A DNA stretch of 64,000 bases from Ailanthus altissimus (taxonomy: Eukaryota > Streptophyta > Magnoliopsida > Sapindales > Simaroubaceae). Made by a program: the position numbers and the translations under genes. Shown in pieces: positions 24,820 to 38,246 of the stretch. The stretch is from assembly GCA_946807835.1 (NCBI GenBank), contig CAMPEX010000001.1, forward strand, positions 6,463,001 to 6,527,000. The letters are read 5' to 3'. Positions within the stretch are counted from its first letter, which is position 1. Every line of letters begins with the position of its first letter. Below the pieces are notes generated by a model. The model worked only from the letters and a program-made list of their open reading frames with translations. It was not told where the DNA came from and searched no databases.

Positions 24820-25506
24820 TGTGAAGATATTGATTGAAAATCATCGAAATATGATTTGGAGATCAAGCCAAGTGCGTAGGGTGCGTACGGATCGAAGAAG
24901 GACATGAAAGGAGGCGAAAAAAGAAGAAGGGCGCACCAGGCGCGAGCGCCGCGGTGACCAGGCGTGAGCACCGGGCGACCAGTCCAGAACTTGAGCGCTG
25001 TGGCGCTAGGATACCAGCGCTCAACAGAAGCGCGCCAGCGCCGCGGCGCTGGAGACGGGAACAGTATCTCGAAATAAGGAAACTTCTTTATTTCGTCTCT
25101 CACTTGTTTCAGGACTCCCTAATACAACTTCCACACATATAGGGTGAACCTAAGTAGTCTTAAAGCCTATATAAAGGCTATCAATTGGCTTGTAAACATA
25201 TCTTGACAATATTTGTGATAAAGAAGAGTTCTTTGTGATTCTTTGTGAGAGAAAATTTCTAGAGTGAGAAAGTGAGTTTTCTTTGTGATCTTTCTTGTAA
25301 AAGGCATACTTTGTGAGTGCCTTGTGATTAATAATAAGAGAAGAGTGTGATTTTGATCCACCGTGGACATAGGCAAGTTGCTGAACCACGTAATTTTTTA
25401 TGTGTTCTTGTTCTACCACTTTCTCTATTTATTTCTTAATAACTTATTCTGCATTATTATATTACTTGGGTAAATTTTTGTTTATTTGTATGCTTCCGCT
25501 TCAACA
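24820..25506 (+). repeat. 3' LTR of element H
   Basis: 687 bp, TGTGAAGATATTGATTG to GCTTCAACA. It is shorter than the 5' LTR, mostly from losses in the GC-rich block (24930-25055). Confidence 0.95.
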
Positions 25507-25511
25507 TATAT

Positions 25512-27459
25512 TTTTATTTTATTTTATAAAAAAAGGTTAAACGATGTTGCTTTGAATGTAACCCTAAATAAAAACTACAAAGTAATAATTTTTATCTCTT
25601 CTTCAATCAATCAATTATATTTAGCTCACTTATTATGCAAACGTGATCCCCTAACTTTGTTATGTATGATTTTTTATTTTTACAAAATTATTAGTTTATA
25701 TCCGTCAAATATTTATTTGATTATTAAATGATATATTTTTATCTCTCTTCAATCTTTATCTCAATGATATTATATTACTTAAATAAATGATATGAATATT
25801 TTAAAAGAGATTAATTTTTTTTGTTTAACTTTTTTTTTTTATTTTCTTCATAGATATTGATTACTATTTTATTTTATCTTTTTACTCTTTTAATGTTTAA
25901 TATATTATTGGCTTAACAAGTTAACAAATTGACTTATCTTAAAATCATAATATGCCAATATAAATTTATTTATAAGATGTGTTCTTAAATCTTAAATTAA
26001 ATTTAAGAAAAATAATTTTATATAATGGGTTGCATTTTAATTATGTTGTCTAGCTTGTGTTAATTATTTATGAATTTTTTTTAAATTTTAACTTGAAAAA
26101 AAGGTTTAATTTTGATGGTAAGATTTTTATTGATTTTAAATTTGTGATATAATTTTAATTGTTATATTTTATGATTTTTAAAAATATTAATTTTATAATT
26201 TTATATTTTTTTATTATATTAATTTATAATTTATTTATAATCTATAAATAATTCATTATGAATTTAATAAAGAGTATATATCTGTAAGAATAAATTTCAT
26301 AATAAAACTACACATTCGCAATAGATTTGAGAAGAAATTGTTATTTTATTTTAAAAATAAATTCAAATGTAAATTTTGAGGTATTTATCATAAATTTAAT
26401 CTATAGTCATCCCTACTTTATACTGTTAAATAAAGATTCAATTAAAAAAAATATATTGACGAATAAAGGTCTTTAAAACAAAAGAGTGTTTAATGTCAAA
26501 TAAGAAGAGTTGACAGTCTTTTTAAAAAAATAAATAAATAAATAAATACACGGTTAATATTACACAGCAATGGCACGTCGCATGAAAAGATTTTCCATGG
26601 TCAAAAAGTCACATCATAAAGCATGTTATATGATGTGTTTATTGTGTGGTTTGTAATATTAATTTAACTAAACTCTATTATAGTTTAGGGAAATATTCAG
26701 TTTTAACTTTTATAAAATAATCTGGGAACTCAATTAATTTTTAGATTTTTTAAATATTTCAATTGACTCCATTATCAAAAACAACTGTGAAATATTATTT
26801 TTTCTTTTTTATTTTTTTTACAAATTTACTCTTAATGTGATTGTTTAACTCAAATTTGGTGCCACTTACGTGGTCAGTCCTAAGTGCATAATAAATTATG
26901 AGATTATAAAAATATTCTTATAAATTGAATAACTTAGAAAAACATGATGTAAATTTATATTTAAATAAAAAAACAATACAAGTACATATATATGTGTTAT
27001 GTGTGTAATAAATTATGAAATTATAAAAATATTCTTATAATCCAAAACATATATTTAGCAAGATGCAAATTTATATTTAAATAAAAAACAATAAAAAATT
27101 TAAAAAATTGATGTAAATATAATTAAGAAATAATATTTACTAAATATTAATTGAGTTATTTCCAAGATAAGAATTAAGTGAAATATTTAAAAAATATAAA
27201 TTTATTTGAGTTATTTATCTATATTTTAGAGGCTAAATTAATAATTTTCCTATATTTATATATAAGAATAGACTTGGACATATACGGTAAGTGTTATTTT
27301 TCTACTCTTTGTATTGGCATTGCAGGGAGGAAACGTTTCAAATCGTCTGCATACAATTCTGATTTTGAAAATATTGCATTGGTTGCTTGAAAGGAGAGCA
27401 AGAGCGAGGAATAAAAATTCTGTAATTAATTATGTATGCAAATATTTCTTGAGAGTGAA
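25512..27459. other. AT-rich intergenic DNA
   Basis: Very AT-rich with no recognised gene. A short GC-richer piece at 27300-27410 follows a TTGCAG that could be an old splice acceptor, but no protein match is recognised. Confidence 0.5.
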
Positions 27460-27794
27460 TGTTATTATCTGCTAACAAATGATAAACATAAAAGAAATAT
27501 TCCGAAAGAAAAGTTGTTAAAATGATTTTTTAGTATTGAGTGAATTATTGATAAATTTATAAGATTTTATATAGTATAAACATTAAAAAAACGTACAAGT
27601 GTCACACAATCCGTGACTTCAGCTAAGAATGCATAACAAATACATTTGGCAAGAAGTTTATTTATAACAACTTTTCAATGGTTCAGTACAACATCTTCAT
27701 AATAGCAGCTTCAACACTTCAAGTTACTTCATTTCCCCTTCGTTTCTACAGCCTTTTCTGAACTCTATGCTTTTATTATACACATACTCTAACA
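27460..27794 (-). repeat. 3' LTR of element C
   Basis: Minus strand, begins TGTTAGAGTATGTG at 27794 and ends AATAACA at 27460. It matches 48013-48345. The purine tract TTGTGGGGAA lies just before it on the minus strand (27795-27804). Confidence 0.85.
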
Positions 27795-27804
27795 TTCCCC
27801 ACAA

Positions 27805-30800
27805 GCTTAAAGGTGAGGCAAAACCTTGAGCTTAGGTTTATGAAAAGCAAAACTCGAATAAGAAAGAGGTTTGATCAAGATATCAGATGTTTGGTCTGCA
27901 ATAAGAATATATCTGATTTTTATTTGATTGTTGGTAACTTGTTTTTCAAATGAAATGCACATTCAATTCTATGCGCTTAGTTCTTAAATGGAAATAAGAT
28001 TGAGAGCTAAAGATTGTACATTTTGGTTATCATATCAAAGAATTGAATTTGCTACAAAAATCATATGCAACTCATCTAGCAAGGATTTAAGTACATGATT
28101 TCAGTACAAGCTATAGCCAAAGCTCTATTCAGCTTTTGTACTAGATGAGATATCACATTCTACTTTTTGAATGACCAAGAGATGAGATTATCTCGCAAGA
28201 AAATATAAAAACCTTCAATAGACATTTTGTCAATTAAATTATTTCTCCAAACAACATCTGCATACCTAATTAGCTAATGATTTTCAGTATCTATAAATTC
28301 AATTCCATAATTTGAGGTGGCTTTAAGATATTTCAAAAACACGTTTAAAAGCCTACCAATGAACAACTATTGGAGAAGCCAAATATTGGCTTAGCTTATG
28401 CACAGAAAATGAAAGCTCTAGTTTGGTTAAAGTGGTATACTACAAAGCCCCGACAATGCTTTTGTACAAATATGGATCTTCAAATAATTCAGCATAATTT
28501 GCAAGTTCTTTTGACTAGCAATTATTTGTGTATTACAACCATGACAAAATCGCATATTTGCTTTCTTTAGTATATTAGTGATATACTTAGCTTATGATAA
28601 GTGTAAACCTTTTTCTGTATGTATTCCTTCAATTCCTAAAAAATGGTTGAAATACATCCAATCCTTTAATGTAAATGTACTATTAAATCTTGAGTAAAAC
28701 TTTCTAGTATTGAGGAATCATGCCCTGTCATAAGTATGTCTTCTATATAAACCAAAACCAAAATAATATTTTCATTCAAGAATTTGATAAACAATGGAAT
28801 TTGCAAATCCCTAATTTAAAAGAGCAGTTTTAGTTTGGCATACGAGGCTCTTGGAGCTCGTTTCAATCATAGAAAGCTTTGGAAAGCTTGAAAACATAAC
28901 CTGGATAAACAACATCAATGAACTCCTCTGGTTGTCTTATATACACCGCCTTAGTTAAATTTTCATTTAAAAATGCATTATCGACATCTATTTGTCTAAT
29001 AAGCCAATGATGCATTATAATTAAGCTCAAAATAAGTCTTACTATGTTGGCTTTGCTAACTAGAATGAATATCTCAAGATAATCAATTCCAGATAGTTGT
29101 GAAAATCATTTGGCAACCAATCTTGCTTTGTATTTGGAGATTGAGCCATCTAAGTTATATTTCACTCTAAACATCTACTTATTATCAACAATTTTTATTG
29201 CTTCGAATTTTGTTACAAGGGTCCATGTACCATTCTTTAAAATAGCAGAATACTCATCCTCTATTTCCAACTTCCATTGTTTATCTTTCAAGGCCTTAGT
29301 AATTGATGTTGGTTCAGATATTGAACTTTAAGTATCTGATCTATTGAGAAAAACTTTTGGCTTATGAATTCTAAATTTTGCTTTGGTTTGCATAGGATAT
29401 TAAGAGATAACCTTAGATGATACAAGTTTTGTTTGTTGGTGAGGTTAAAAAGAAGATAGAGTATTAGTAGTATAGTTTGATTTGGTGAATATGATGTTTC
29501 ATGATTCTATATATTTGTCATAGGACTAGAATTCTCAACCGTTATAGGATTTTTGCTATTAAAGAGCCATGCAATTAGTTTGAGAGTTTGGATTTTGATA
29601 GTAAGTGAAAGAAAAAGGGATCACTATTTTAAACAAAAACATCAAGAAATCATTTTGAGTTGACACAGATTTTGATGTTTTAAATATTTCAATGTATGGA
29701 AAACAAGTTTCATTTAATGTCATATGACTGGCAGTATACACTTTACCAAAATGATGCAGACACTTTTAACCCTTGTAAATTAGACTATAGCTAATGAAAA
29801 CACATTTCTTAAAATGAAAATTGAGCTTATGTTGATGATGAGGTCTTAAAAAAGGAAAATAGGCATATCCAAAGATCTTAAGTAAGGAATAATCTAGTTT
29901 GTGATGGAAGATCATTTCAAAAGGTGATTCATTATTTAAAACAATAGTTGATAGTCTGTCGATGAGATATGAAGCTGTATGGAATGCTTCTCACCAAAAC
30001 TTTAAGAGCATAAAGGCTTGAGAAAGAAGAGTTAGACTTATTTCAATAATGTGTCAGTGTTTTCTCTCAACAATTTTTTTTTTGGTTATGTGTGTAGGAA
30101 AAAAGTTTCTAAATTGGATACCCTTTTATTCAAGATATTGAATGAAGGTTTTAAATTCACCACTATAGTCTAATTGAAGTGTTTTAATAGTTTTATCAAA
30201 TTGTCTTCGAACTTGAGTTTTAAATACTTTGAAGATAATGCTTTTGACTTTTGTTTTAAAGGAAAATATATATATATATATCTAGTATAATCATCTATAA
30301 TACTAAGATAGTACTTGAACGTTTCTTTGGTTTTAATAGAGAGGGGCCCCATACATCAATATATAAAAAGTTTAGAGGAAACTTTAACTTAATTTCAATG
30401 GAAGAAAAATAGAGTAAATGCATTTTTCAAGTTGACAAGAATCACAAAACTGTGGTTGGTATTTTTCATTTATGTCAAAGGTAAGATTACAAGAAATTAT
30501 TATAACTTTGAGAGTGTGAGAATGAGGATGTCCAAGCCTCCTATGCCATATTTTGTAATCAAACTTATTTCGATCAAAAAATGAAAGATAATAGCTTATA
30601 CAAGATACAAAATCTGATTTATTCAAGAACTAAAATTTTGAATCAATTACACTACACTAATGCTTTTTTATATTACAAAGTGCATTCAATGTACAAAGAG
30701 ACAACATTAAAAAAGAATGGATATGGGACAATGTTTTTGAGTTAATGGCTTGATAACATGATGAAGATTTTATAGAAGTGCAAGGTAAAAATTTATAAAG

Positions 30801-31039
30801 GCCTTTTACACTAGCATAAGTCCTAATCTTTTGTCCTTGATAATACACGGATCAAAAAAAGAATTCAATATAAATATTGTTTTCACTTATTATTTTTGAA
30901 ACATTAATCAGATTTTTGATAATGGCAAGCACATGTAATAAGTCTTTAAGCACAAGTTATTTTGTCGATGAATTGTGTTTTTATATGTAAGTGATCATTG
31001 AAATATTAATGCGTGTCACACACACACATGCAACAAAAA
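27805..31039 (-). pseudogene. Element C pol half: integrase, RT, RNase H
   Basis: Minus-strand remains. Near 30900-30960 LKDLLHVLAIIKNLINVSK is the block before the integrase. At 30384-30626 the integrase finger reads HRRLGHPHSHTL, then CDSC. At 30170-30352 GPLSIKTKETFKYYLSIIDD is the start of the core. Around 28720-28790 the RT active site reads VYIEDILMTG, where copia normally has YVDD, so the first Asp is Glu. Near 27840-27910 ADQTSDILIKPLS is the RNase H end. Stops and frameshifts are frequent. Confidence 0.85.
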
Positions 31040-31730
31040 TGTTAAACTATTTCAGCTATCACACAATAAATTAAGTTCCATTATATTAACAGAATTAATA
31101 CCTTTGAAGATTATCGATGTAGTTTCAAATCTACAAAGACTCACCCTAAAGCATCTTTATCAACAATTCTAGTCCTTGACTCAGGTGGGCTCAATAAACT
31201 AGAATGGCAGCTAAATTTCCAGGAAGTGTTGGTTAACCCCTTAATCATTTTGTCTTTCATGAAATGGTTGAATATGTGCTACGAAAAACGTGTAACTTTT
31301 CTCTATTTTTCTCTCAAAATGGATGAGTAATCCACACCTCACAAATGCAAAAACCATTTGCATTGATAGGTTGACTTTAAGTTATGGACAAGTGTCTATT
31401 TAGTTTCCACGTGTCACCAATTCATAAGTTAACAACATTTTGTTAACTTAATAAAATAAGCTTAATACTTAAGCTTTTGACACATGTACGTCTCGAGAAA
31501 TCCTGAAACAAATCTTGTTTTCTGAAATATTTTTGGATTGAACTCTTCGAGCTAGTCTATTACTTAGTGTTTAATGAGTATACTTCATATTCTGAGACTC
31601 TCTAGGTTCACAATCATTTATCTTATAAAGCTCTTCCATAAGTCCTTGAACAATGCCTACACATATGTTATAGATATTACAAATTATCGTGTTGAATTAT
31701 ACAAGTTGAGGTTAAAAGTATATCGTATAT

Positions 31731-33096
31731 TGATAAAGGCATAAAAGTACTAGTATGATTTGTATCCAAATTTTGTATTTTGCTCCAAATCATAAATATT
31801 TGACTATTTAATTGTATTTTCTGATCATAAATAAATGCACAACGGAAAATGTGATGCATAGGAATAAATAGGAGGCCATTTGAGCGAGAAACGAGTGAGA
31901 TGCGCTCAAAAGGAGAAAGTAGCATAGCAAATGGCTGAGCGCTGTGGCGCCCAGATCAGCGAGTGAGCACCGTGACGCTTGTCAACGATTTAATAAACCT
32001 GGTGCTCGTGCCCAGCATTGCGGCGCCTATGCGGATACTTAAATACCTTTCTTAACTCTCTTATTTTAGGTGGTGGATTCGAAGCTCCTCGCACCTAAGG
32101 TTTCTCATAGTAACAAAAATACTATTTTGAGGCAAAAATAGAGAAACTTAGCAAGGAAAAAAATGCAAGCAATGAATATACATTCAAGTCAAGAGATCAA
32201 AGTGAATTTGTTGAAGATTAAAGAATCAACTTTTGGGCAATCAAGACAAGAGGAAGAAGAACAACTCAGGGTATCACTTGTATTATCCTCTTCCTTAATT
32301 TTAAGAGATGATCTTGTTCATGATATTTTCATACTTTTGCTTTGATATTCTTTTTTTGAACATGAGCTAAATACTTTTGATTTAGGAATAGAAGTTCTTG
32401 AACTTAGTATGTAATTGACTCTTTTAAACTCTTGGTTATGAATTTTTTCCCCTTAATTGATTCAATCTATTTATTCTTAAGGCTTTCATTATACTTGATC
32501 ACTATTTTGATTGTTTAGGAACTATGATAACTTTGACAAAAGGATGCATGTGTTTAGCCTAAGATAGATTGATACGTGATCATAGAGTAATATCTATGAG
32601 TTCCATCTAAGATAGATATATACCTAGGTGGTATGTATGGTTTGATTATACTTATTCTTAATGAGTTGTATCTTATTCGGATTACCATAGATATATAGGT
32701 AATTGTTAGGGTGTGATATTATCATTTGAGTGTCGACAGAAGCTTATGATGAAATCAATGTCTAGCCAATCAATTGATAATAAGGAAATAACTAAAGGGT
32801 TAAAGGATTTAATGAACTACTAGGGGATACGTCGAAACCCTAGATTACTGATCAAATTAGTAAATTCTATCTCCGAGTACTTGCGATCTTTTAATTTAGT
32901 TTAATTCGATAGCAATAGTTTAATTAGTTAAACTCCATCTCAGAAGTTAATTTGGATAAAGGTCAAATAGAATAATTTTAGTAATCGATTAAAGAAATAG
33001 AAACAATAGTCTCTGTGAGATTGATAATTTGGACTTAGTCCTATATTACTTGGTACGAAAGCGTGCACTTGCGCTAGGTTATTAAATCAGACATCA
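31731..33096 (+). mobile_element. Ty3-gypsy (Tat/Athila-like) solo LTR
   Basis: 1366 bp from TGATAAAGGC to CAGACATCA, flanked by exact TATAT at 31726-31730 and 33097-33101, inserted in A2. The ending, with a GTGCACTTGCG phrase shortly before ATCA, is typical of Tat-lineage LTRs. A GC-rich patch at about 31935-32030 carries a string shared with the LTR of element H. The 60-codon frame at 32163-32345 has no recognised match. Confidence 0.82.
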
Positions 33097-35314
33097 TATA
33101 TTCCCTCCATCACTTATATCGTGGAACAGTAGAGACATAGATTTTTACTATCAAATCATTATTTGCTCAACCATGAACTTATCTCTAGATTTTTATTTCG
33201 ATAAACAATCTTTGCAAATACATTTGTAATATTGTTTTTACCTAACAAAAATCTTCTTTGGGTTTAATGCTTGTGGCCACAAGACTTCTTGAAATACAAT
33301 CTCAGAGTATTTGTATATATAACTCACCTGTATGAATTGATGGATTATATATCTATGCACACCAAACTCTATGAGCATTATACCATACTAAACAACACCA
33401 AAGGTTAGACCATGAAAGGTCTCTGACATATATGGAATCAAAACATAGTGCATCACTCACAAGCCTACTATAGCGCTCTGGTTAAAAGACTACAAATACT
33501 ACTTAAATGAGAAGAATTTCCATTGATGGCTTTATAAGATGTTTATTAGAGGTCTTCGTGAGTCTGTTCAGTACTCAGTCATCATTGAATACCTGTATAC
33601 CTATATGAGTTTCCACTAAGCTCACGGTTTGCCAAGCCTAACCGTCCAAATAATCTAAATATAGACATACATTGATCTGGAAGCTTTATCAATTGATCCA
33701 TGTCGGTAAACATAGATCAAGAATGATATATTTGAGAACATATTACATAATAAAATTTTTTAGCACCATTTGCAACGTATTGTAACTATACCATTACTGT
33801 TAGGGTCGATGCTTACGTGCCATCCCTAAATGTACATATACTTGTGTATTTATACAAGTGTACATTCTCATTAAATTGCTAATACCCATTCATATGATAT
33901 TATGCAATGTAACGTTACAGACATTGTAGATCTGAAAGAGTTTATATCAGTTCTAAAGGAGTTTAGATAAGGGCTCATGATTAGCCACGCTGAGACATAT
34001 AAATGCTAAATGTTAGCACAACTAAGTGTTAGCTGGTTATAATACTCAACAGATCTAAGAGTTGAAGCCTTGTCTGTAATGGGACATAGACTTGGGAATA
34101 TACTAGTAATTGCATAGTTACAAGAGTTACAATCGGTTGTCAGAAAATGCTAGTTGCGCAAGTATGTTCTCAAATAATTATCCCTGATCTATTTTTGTCG
34201 ATGCGGGTTCGTCGGTGAATACTTTTAATATAGATCATCATATGTCGTACCTATAGGGTATAGATGGTCGTTCTTAGCTGACTGTGAGCTTGAAGCTCGT
34301 ATTGACATATAGGTATCCAGTTAGGACTAGATATATGACAGACTCATGAGGGCCTCCGATAGACATCTTATGTATGTCGTCAATGGAGGGTCCTCTCGAG
34401 TTGGGTAGTATACGTGATCCTTTGACCTGAGTACCACGGCGGGCTTGTAAGTTATCCACCATACTTTGGTTCCATGCATGTCACAGACCTTTCATGGTAT
34501 GACTGTTGGGTCTCGCTGGGTATGGTCTGATGCTTATAAAGTTTGGTGTGTACAGATATGAGATCCGTCAGCTCGTATAGGGAGTTTGATATTCAGATGC
34601 TTCAAGACTAATATGGCAAAAGAGTTTGCGCATATTGTTCAGTGAGATACAAGTCTGGAGATAAGACGTGGATGAGCATTAGGGGATTTGACAGTGATAA
34701 TCTATATCCCTGCACATCCAGGATATCATGATGGAAGGACTATACGTATGCGTTGTAACCTTAACATGTATGGTTCAATACGCTGGTTTGTTATATCCGT
34801 GACGTGTGCGTAGGGCATTGCTCACGGACTCATGGAATAGTTTCATTTGACGAATCGAGCGTAGGACCTAGGGAGTCTTGCGATATAGAGTGTACTCGTT
34901 GTGCATTAGGACAGCGTGCCAGATTAAATTATTTAATTCAGCAATATTCAGCAGAACCATGGGAATGCGTGCGTGTCTGTATTTAAGTGTTAAATACAAT
35001 AATTAGTCAATAATTGTTATTTACTAATTGTATAGTGACATATGGCGCATTGTGGACCCTCGGTTGAGTTTACCCAAGTGTGGGATTTGGTAGAACTCAC
35101 TAAAGGATAGACTTGGTAATTATTCACGAGAGGTAAAATGGTCATTTCACACTTTGATTATTTAATAGTTAAATAATTAAAATATCTCTCATTATAATAT
35201 ATTATTATATTATATTATATAATATTTTATTATATGATATTATATATATTAATATTTTATTTTGGGTGCAATATAGTTGGCACCAATTTATATTATTATA
35301 TTATTATTTTATTA

Positions 35315-35326
35315 TATATATATAAA
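35315..35326 (+). promoter_or_regulatory. TATA box of B1 5' LTR
   Basis: TATATATATAAA followed by GAGAGAG. The same arrangement is found in the other B-type LTRs at 43811, 61114 and, inverted, 46392. Confidence 0.6.
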
Positions 35327-35383
35327 GAGAGAGTGGTGTGAAATTTGTAAGGTAAGTGTGTGAATTTGGTGGCCATTTTGGTT

Positions 35384-35480
35384 GAGAAAGAGAAGAGAAG
35401 AAATGGAGAAGAAGAAAAGAAGAAGAAGAAGAAGAAGAAGAAGAAAAAAAAAAAGAGAAAAAAAAAAGGAAAAAATGAAA
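35384..35480 (+). repeat. GAA-rich purine tract in B1 5' LTR
   Basis: Nearly pure purine sequence with a run of AAG units, about 60 bases after the TATA box, so probably near the 5' end of the transcript. Counterparts lie at 43880-43968, 61187-61300 and, on the minus strand, 46266-46340. Lys-rich open frames here are artefacts. Confidence 0.8.
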
Positions 35481-35881
35481 TTATTTTATTTTTCTTTATG
35501 CTTCCAATTGTAGCAATGGTGGATTGGTTCAAAATTTTCATTTCTTATCCTTTTAGAGAAAAGCATAAAAACACACACTGACCATTTTGGGGTTTAAGAG
35601 TTAAACCCAGTGCTGCGTATAATGCTGCTGTTCTAGCTCACCAAGTCTACCGTATTGGTGATTAGAATTGCAAACGAGTTAGTCTCCATACGGACTCCGA
35701 GAAAATACGTGTATGAGTTTTCAACCTTACTAATATATTGATGTGATTAATATATTTTTTTTATTGTGTTTATTGTATAATTTACGCTTCCGCCACGTTA
35801 AATTCGTATTTGATACGTATTTTAGGTAATAGACACAATTGCACATGCATACACCCATATATATAGCTCAGCCGACAACAA

Positions 35882-35894
35882 TGGTATCATAGCC
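35882..35894 (+). other. Primer binding site of element B1
   Basis: TGGTATCATAGCC, one change from the initiator-Met tRNA complement, one base after the 5' LTR. Confidence 0.9.
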
Positions 35895-36188
35895 ATTTAT
35901 GACATATATGAGTGTTGTTTAAGTGAATGGATGCAAAAAGACCCAGTGTAAATGGTGCGTTTCAAGTGTTGAAGTGGGTATACCAAAGGGAAGCACGGGG
36001 TGCTGCAGCGCTAATGGGCTAGGGCCACAGTGCTAGGGGTTTGACCTCCCAACGCTGCAGCGATGACATTCAACGCCACGACGGTGTACTGTTTACTTGA
36101 ACAGTAGCACATGAACAATATTTTTTTACTGTTCACAGCTACAATATTTTTGAACAGTGTTTCAAAATTAATTTTGCATGTATAGATT

Positions 36189-36290
36189 TATGAGATGTAG
36201 TGATAAAAGTTATCAGTCTACATGGTAAATCGGAGTTTATGAGATGCAGTGATAAAGAGTTATCGGTCTGCATTATAAACTAGGATTAAG
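36189..36290 (+). repeat. Two-copy leader repeat of B1
   Basis: Two units beginning TTTATGAGATGYAGTGATAA and ending in a TATAAAY-like stretch. The same pair is present in element E near 61923-62010 and, inverted, near 57565-57665. Confidence 0.7.
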
Positions 36291-36506
36291 TTTTGTATTG
36301 GTAACTACAATAGGAGCTCTACTGGTAGGGGTTAGTTGTGCTTACATAGAAAAATTAATTAGTTGAGAATTACCCTTCCTAGGAGAATGCAGACCTAGAT
36401 ACAAAATCTCTCTTAATCAGATTGAAGAATATTACATTATGAGATAATGTTTTATTCTGATCCGTCTTGTCAATATGGTGTTAGACGAGTCATGTCGGCC
36501 TTTTCT

Positions 36507-36800
36507 CAATATTGCTACAGCCTGAGGGACTTGGTCAGTTGGGCTTGGACTATACCGATTAAACATGAGGTGAGGCAAATATATGTGAAAGTATTGCCCA
36601 ATATTGTTACAGTGTGAGGGTAGTATCAGTAGCATATATTTGATCATTGACAAGTTAATCTGGAATACACTTACCCAATATTGCTACAGCGTGAGGATAA
36701 AGTGAATTCAGGATCAAGGGGTAAGAGTTGTATGAGATGCAATTGACAAATATTGTGTACCTGTTGGGTTTATAAAGGCTAATATTGCTACAGCGTGAGG
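36507..36800 (+). repeat. Leader motif array of B1 (four copies)
   Basis: CAATATTGCTACAGCGTGAG-like copies at 36507, 36598, 36676 and 36779, with steps of 91, 78 and 103 bp. Element E has the same steps to within a base. Confidence 0.9.
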
Positions 36801-38246
36801 CCCGAGTAAATTTCAATGGGATCTACTTCCCGCTGTATAGTTTAAAAAAATTTAAACTATTGTATTCCTGTTTGAGAGATTACTGGGATTATGTATAGCA
36901 GTGGGAGGACGTTTTAAATCGAAAATGTGTAATTTGTATACCTATGATTTAAAATGTTCAATTAGCAATTTAATGATTCTTTCGCTTACATCTCCCATTA
37001 GTTTGGCCTGTCAAGTCTAATGGCCACTACGAAATAGTTGGTGTGCATAGCTGATGCAGTTCAACTCTAGTGTACTAGGAATTACTCTAACCGATGGATG
37101 AATATCAGAAATGTTCTGAATTCAAAATATTTTGAATTTTTTGTTGATCAGAGTTTGTAGTTAGGTAATTCTGATAACGTCTCTAGAGGATTGAATAGAA
37201 AGAGTGTGACCCTCTTTGTTCAAGGTGCTTCACATTTTATTCAAAGTATATTTGGTAAGATCAGATGTGTGAGGAGAAGAAGATGAGGTAGATGCCCAGT
37301 ACAATCCTTAGAGGCAATATTTATCCAAAGAACAATAAGATAGCGTGTAGATAGAAAGTGTTTCAACTAAGTAAGGTTGGGTATTAGAAATCCCTCTACC
37401 CCAGAAGCTTATAATTGTCAGGAAGACTCCTACAGGTTTGTGTTTGACAAACATAGACATTTTAAGGGCATATGATACCAGTTTAAGCTGGGTATGAGAT
37501 GTCACATGTCTCTCTCATATATGCAATAAGTTGCAGGGATTGAGAGAGTCTAGAATGCAACAACTTGTAGAAGTAAAGTTGAGAGTAAGAAATGGTGATT
37601 TCTTGCAGGTCCAAGTTATTGAGTAGCTTGACTTATCTCTTGTATGCAATACAATAGTTGTATTGCATAATAAGTATGATGTCTTATTAGTTGAATGTCA
37701 GTTAATAAATGGACATTATATACAATTATAAATGTCTGTAGATCGAAATCCTTAAATGATACAGAGCTGTGGTATATGAGTTTAGGTCATATAGGCTTGA
37801 GACGCTTATCTGTCTGGTTAAGGATGGTTGGATTTCTTATCTGACCATAAAGACTTAACCATTTTATAAATAGTATATTCACGGAGATGACCAAACATAC
37901 CAAAATATATTTCACATCCCTTCGATCAGATCGAGAAAGTGAATACATCAACAACAAATTTTCCGTTTGTTTAAGGAAGAATGAGATTCTCACTCATTAT
38001 AGTCCTCCGGTATTTCTCAATATAATGATGTTTTAGAGAAGAGGAATTGGGCTTTATTAAATATGGTTCGATCGATAATGAGTGTTACCGATCTATATCT
38101 GTGAGAATATACTTTAAATATAGTTGCTTATTAGGTAGAGTTCCATCAGAAGCTGTTCCTTCCAGTCTGTTTGTGATATAGAAAGGAATGAAGCTATATC
38201 TTAAGTAAGTTAATACTTGGGGTTGTCTTGCTTATGTAAGAGTTAT

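Larger units (their letters stand above)
19363..25506 (+). mobile_element. Ty1-copia element H, full structure, inactive
   Basis: A 6.1-kb element with LTRs of 717 and 687 bp (ends TGTGAAGAT and TTCAACA), flanked by exact TATAT copies at 19358-19362 and 25507-25511. The order Gag, protease, integrase, reverse transcriptase, RNase H is copia. Its Gag start (MATPKYEIEKFNG) and WVLDSGCTFHM protease are of the Tnt1-like type common in plants. It is the best preserved element in the window, with a 263-codon open RNase H end, but carries stops and an integrase duplication. Confidence 0.95.
33798..35880 (+). repeat. 5' LTR of element B1
   Basis: 2083 bp, TGTTAGGGTCGATGC to GCCGACAACA. It holds the conserved LTR core near 34874-34908, a TATA box near 35315 and a GAA-rich tract. 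It lacks a short stretch near 34610 that the 3' LTR has at about 43064-43130. Confidence 0.93.

Noticed and set aside
24687..25103. 138-codon minus-strand frame with Arg/Ala-rich sequence
   Set aside because: Lies over the polypurine tract and GC-rich block of the H 3' LTR; the composition comes from that block.
35360..35581. Lys-rich small proteins (also near 43855, 46142 and 61152)
   Set aside because: Translation of the GAA-rich purine tract of B-type LTRs.
36507..36800. CRISPR-like array in the B1 leader
   Set aside because: Repeats are imperfect, spacing varies from 78 to 103 bp, and the context is a plant retrotransposon leader.
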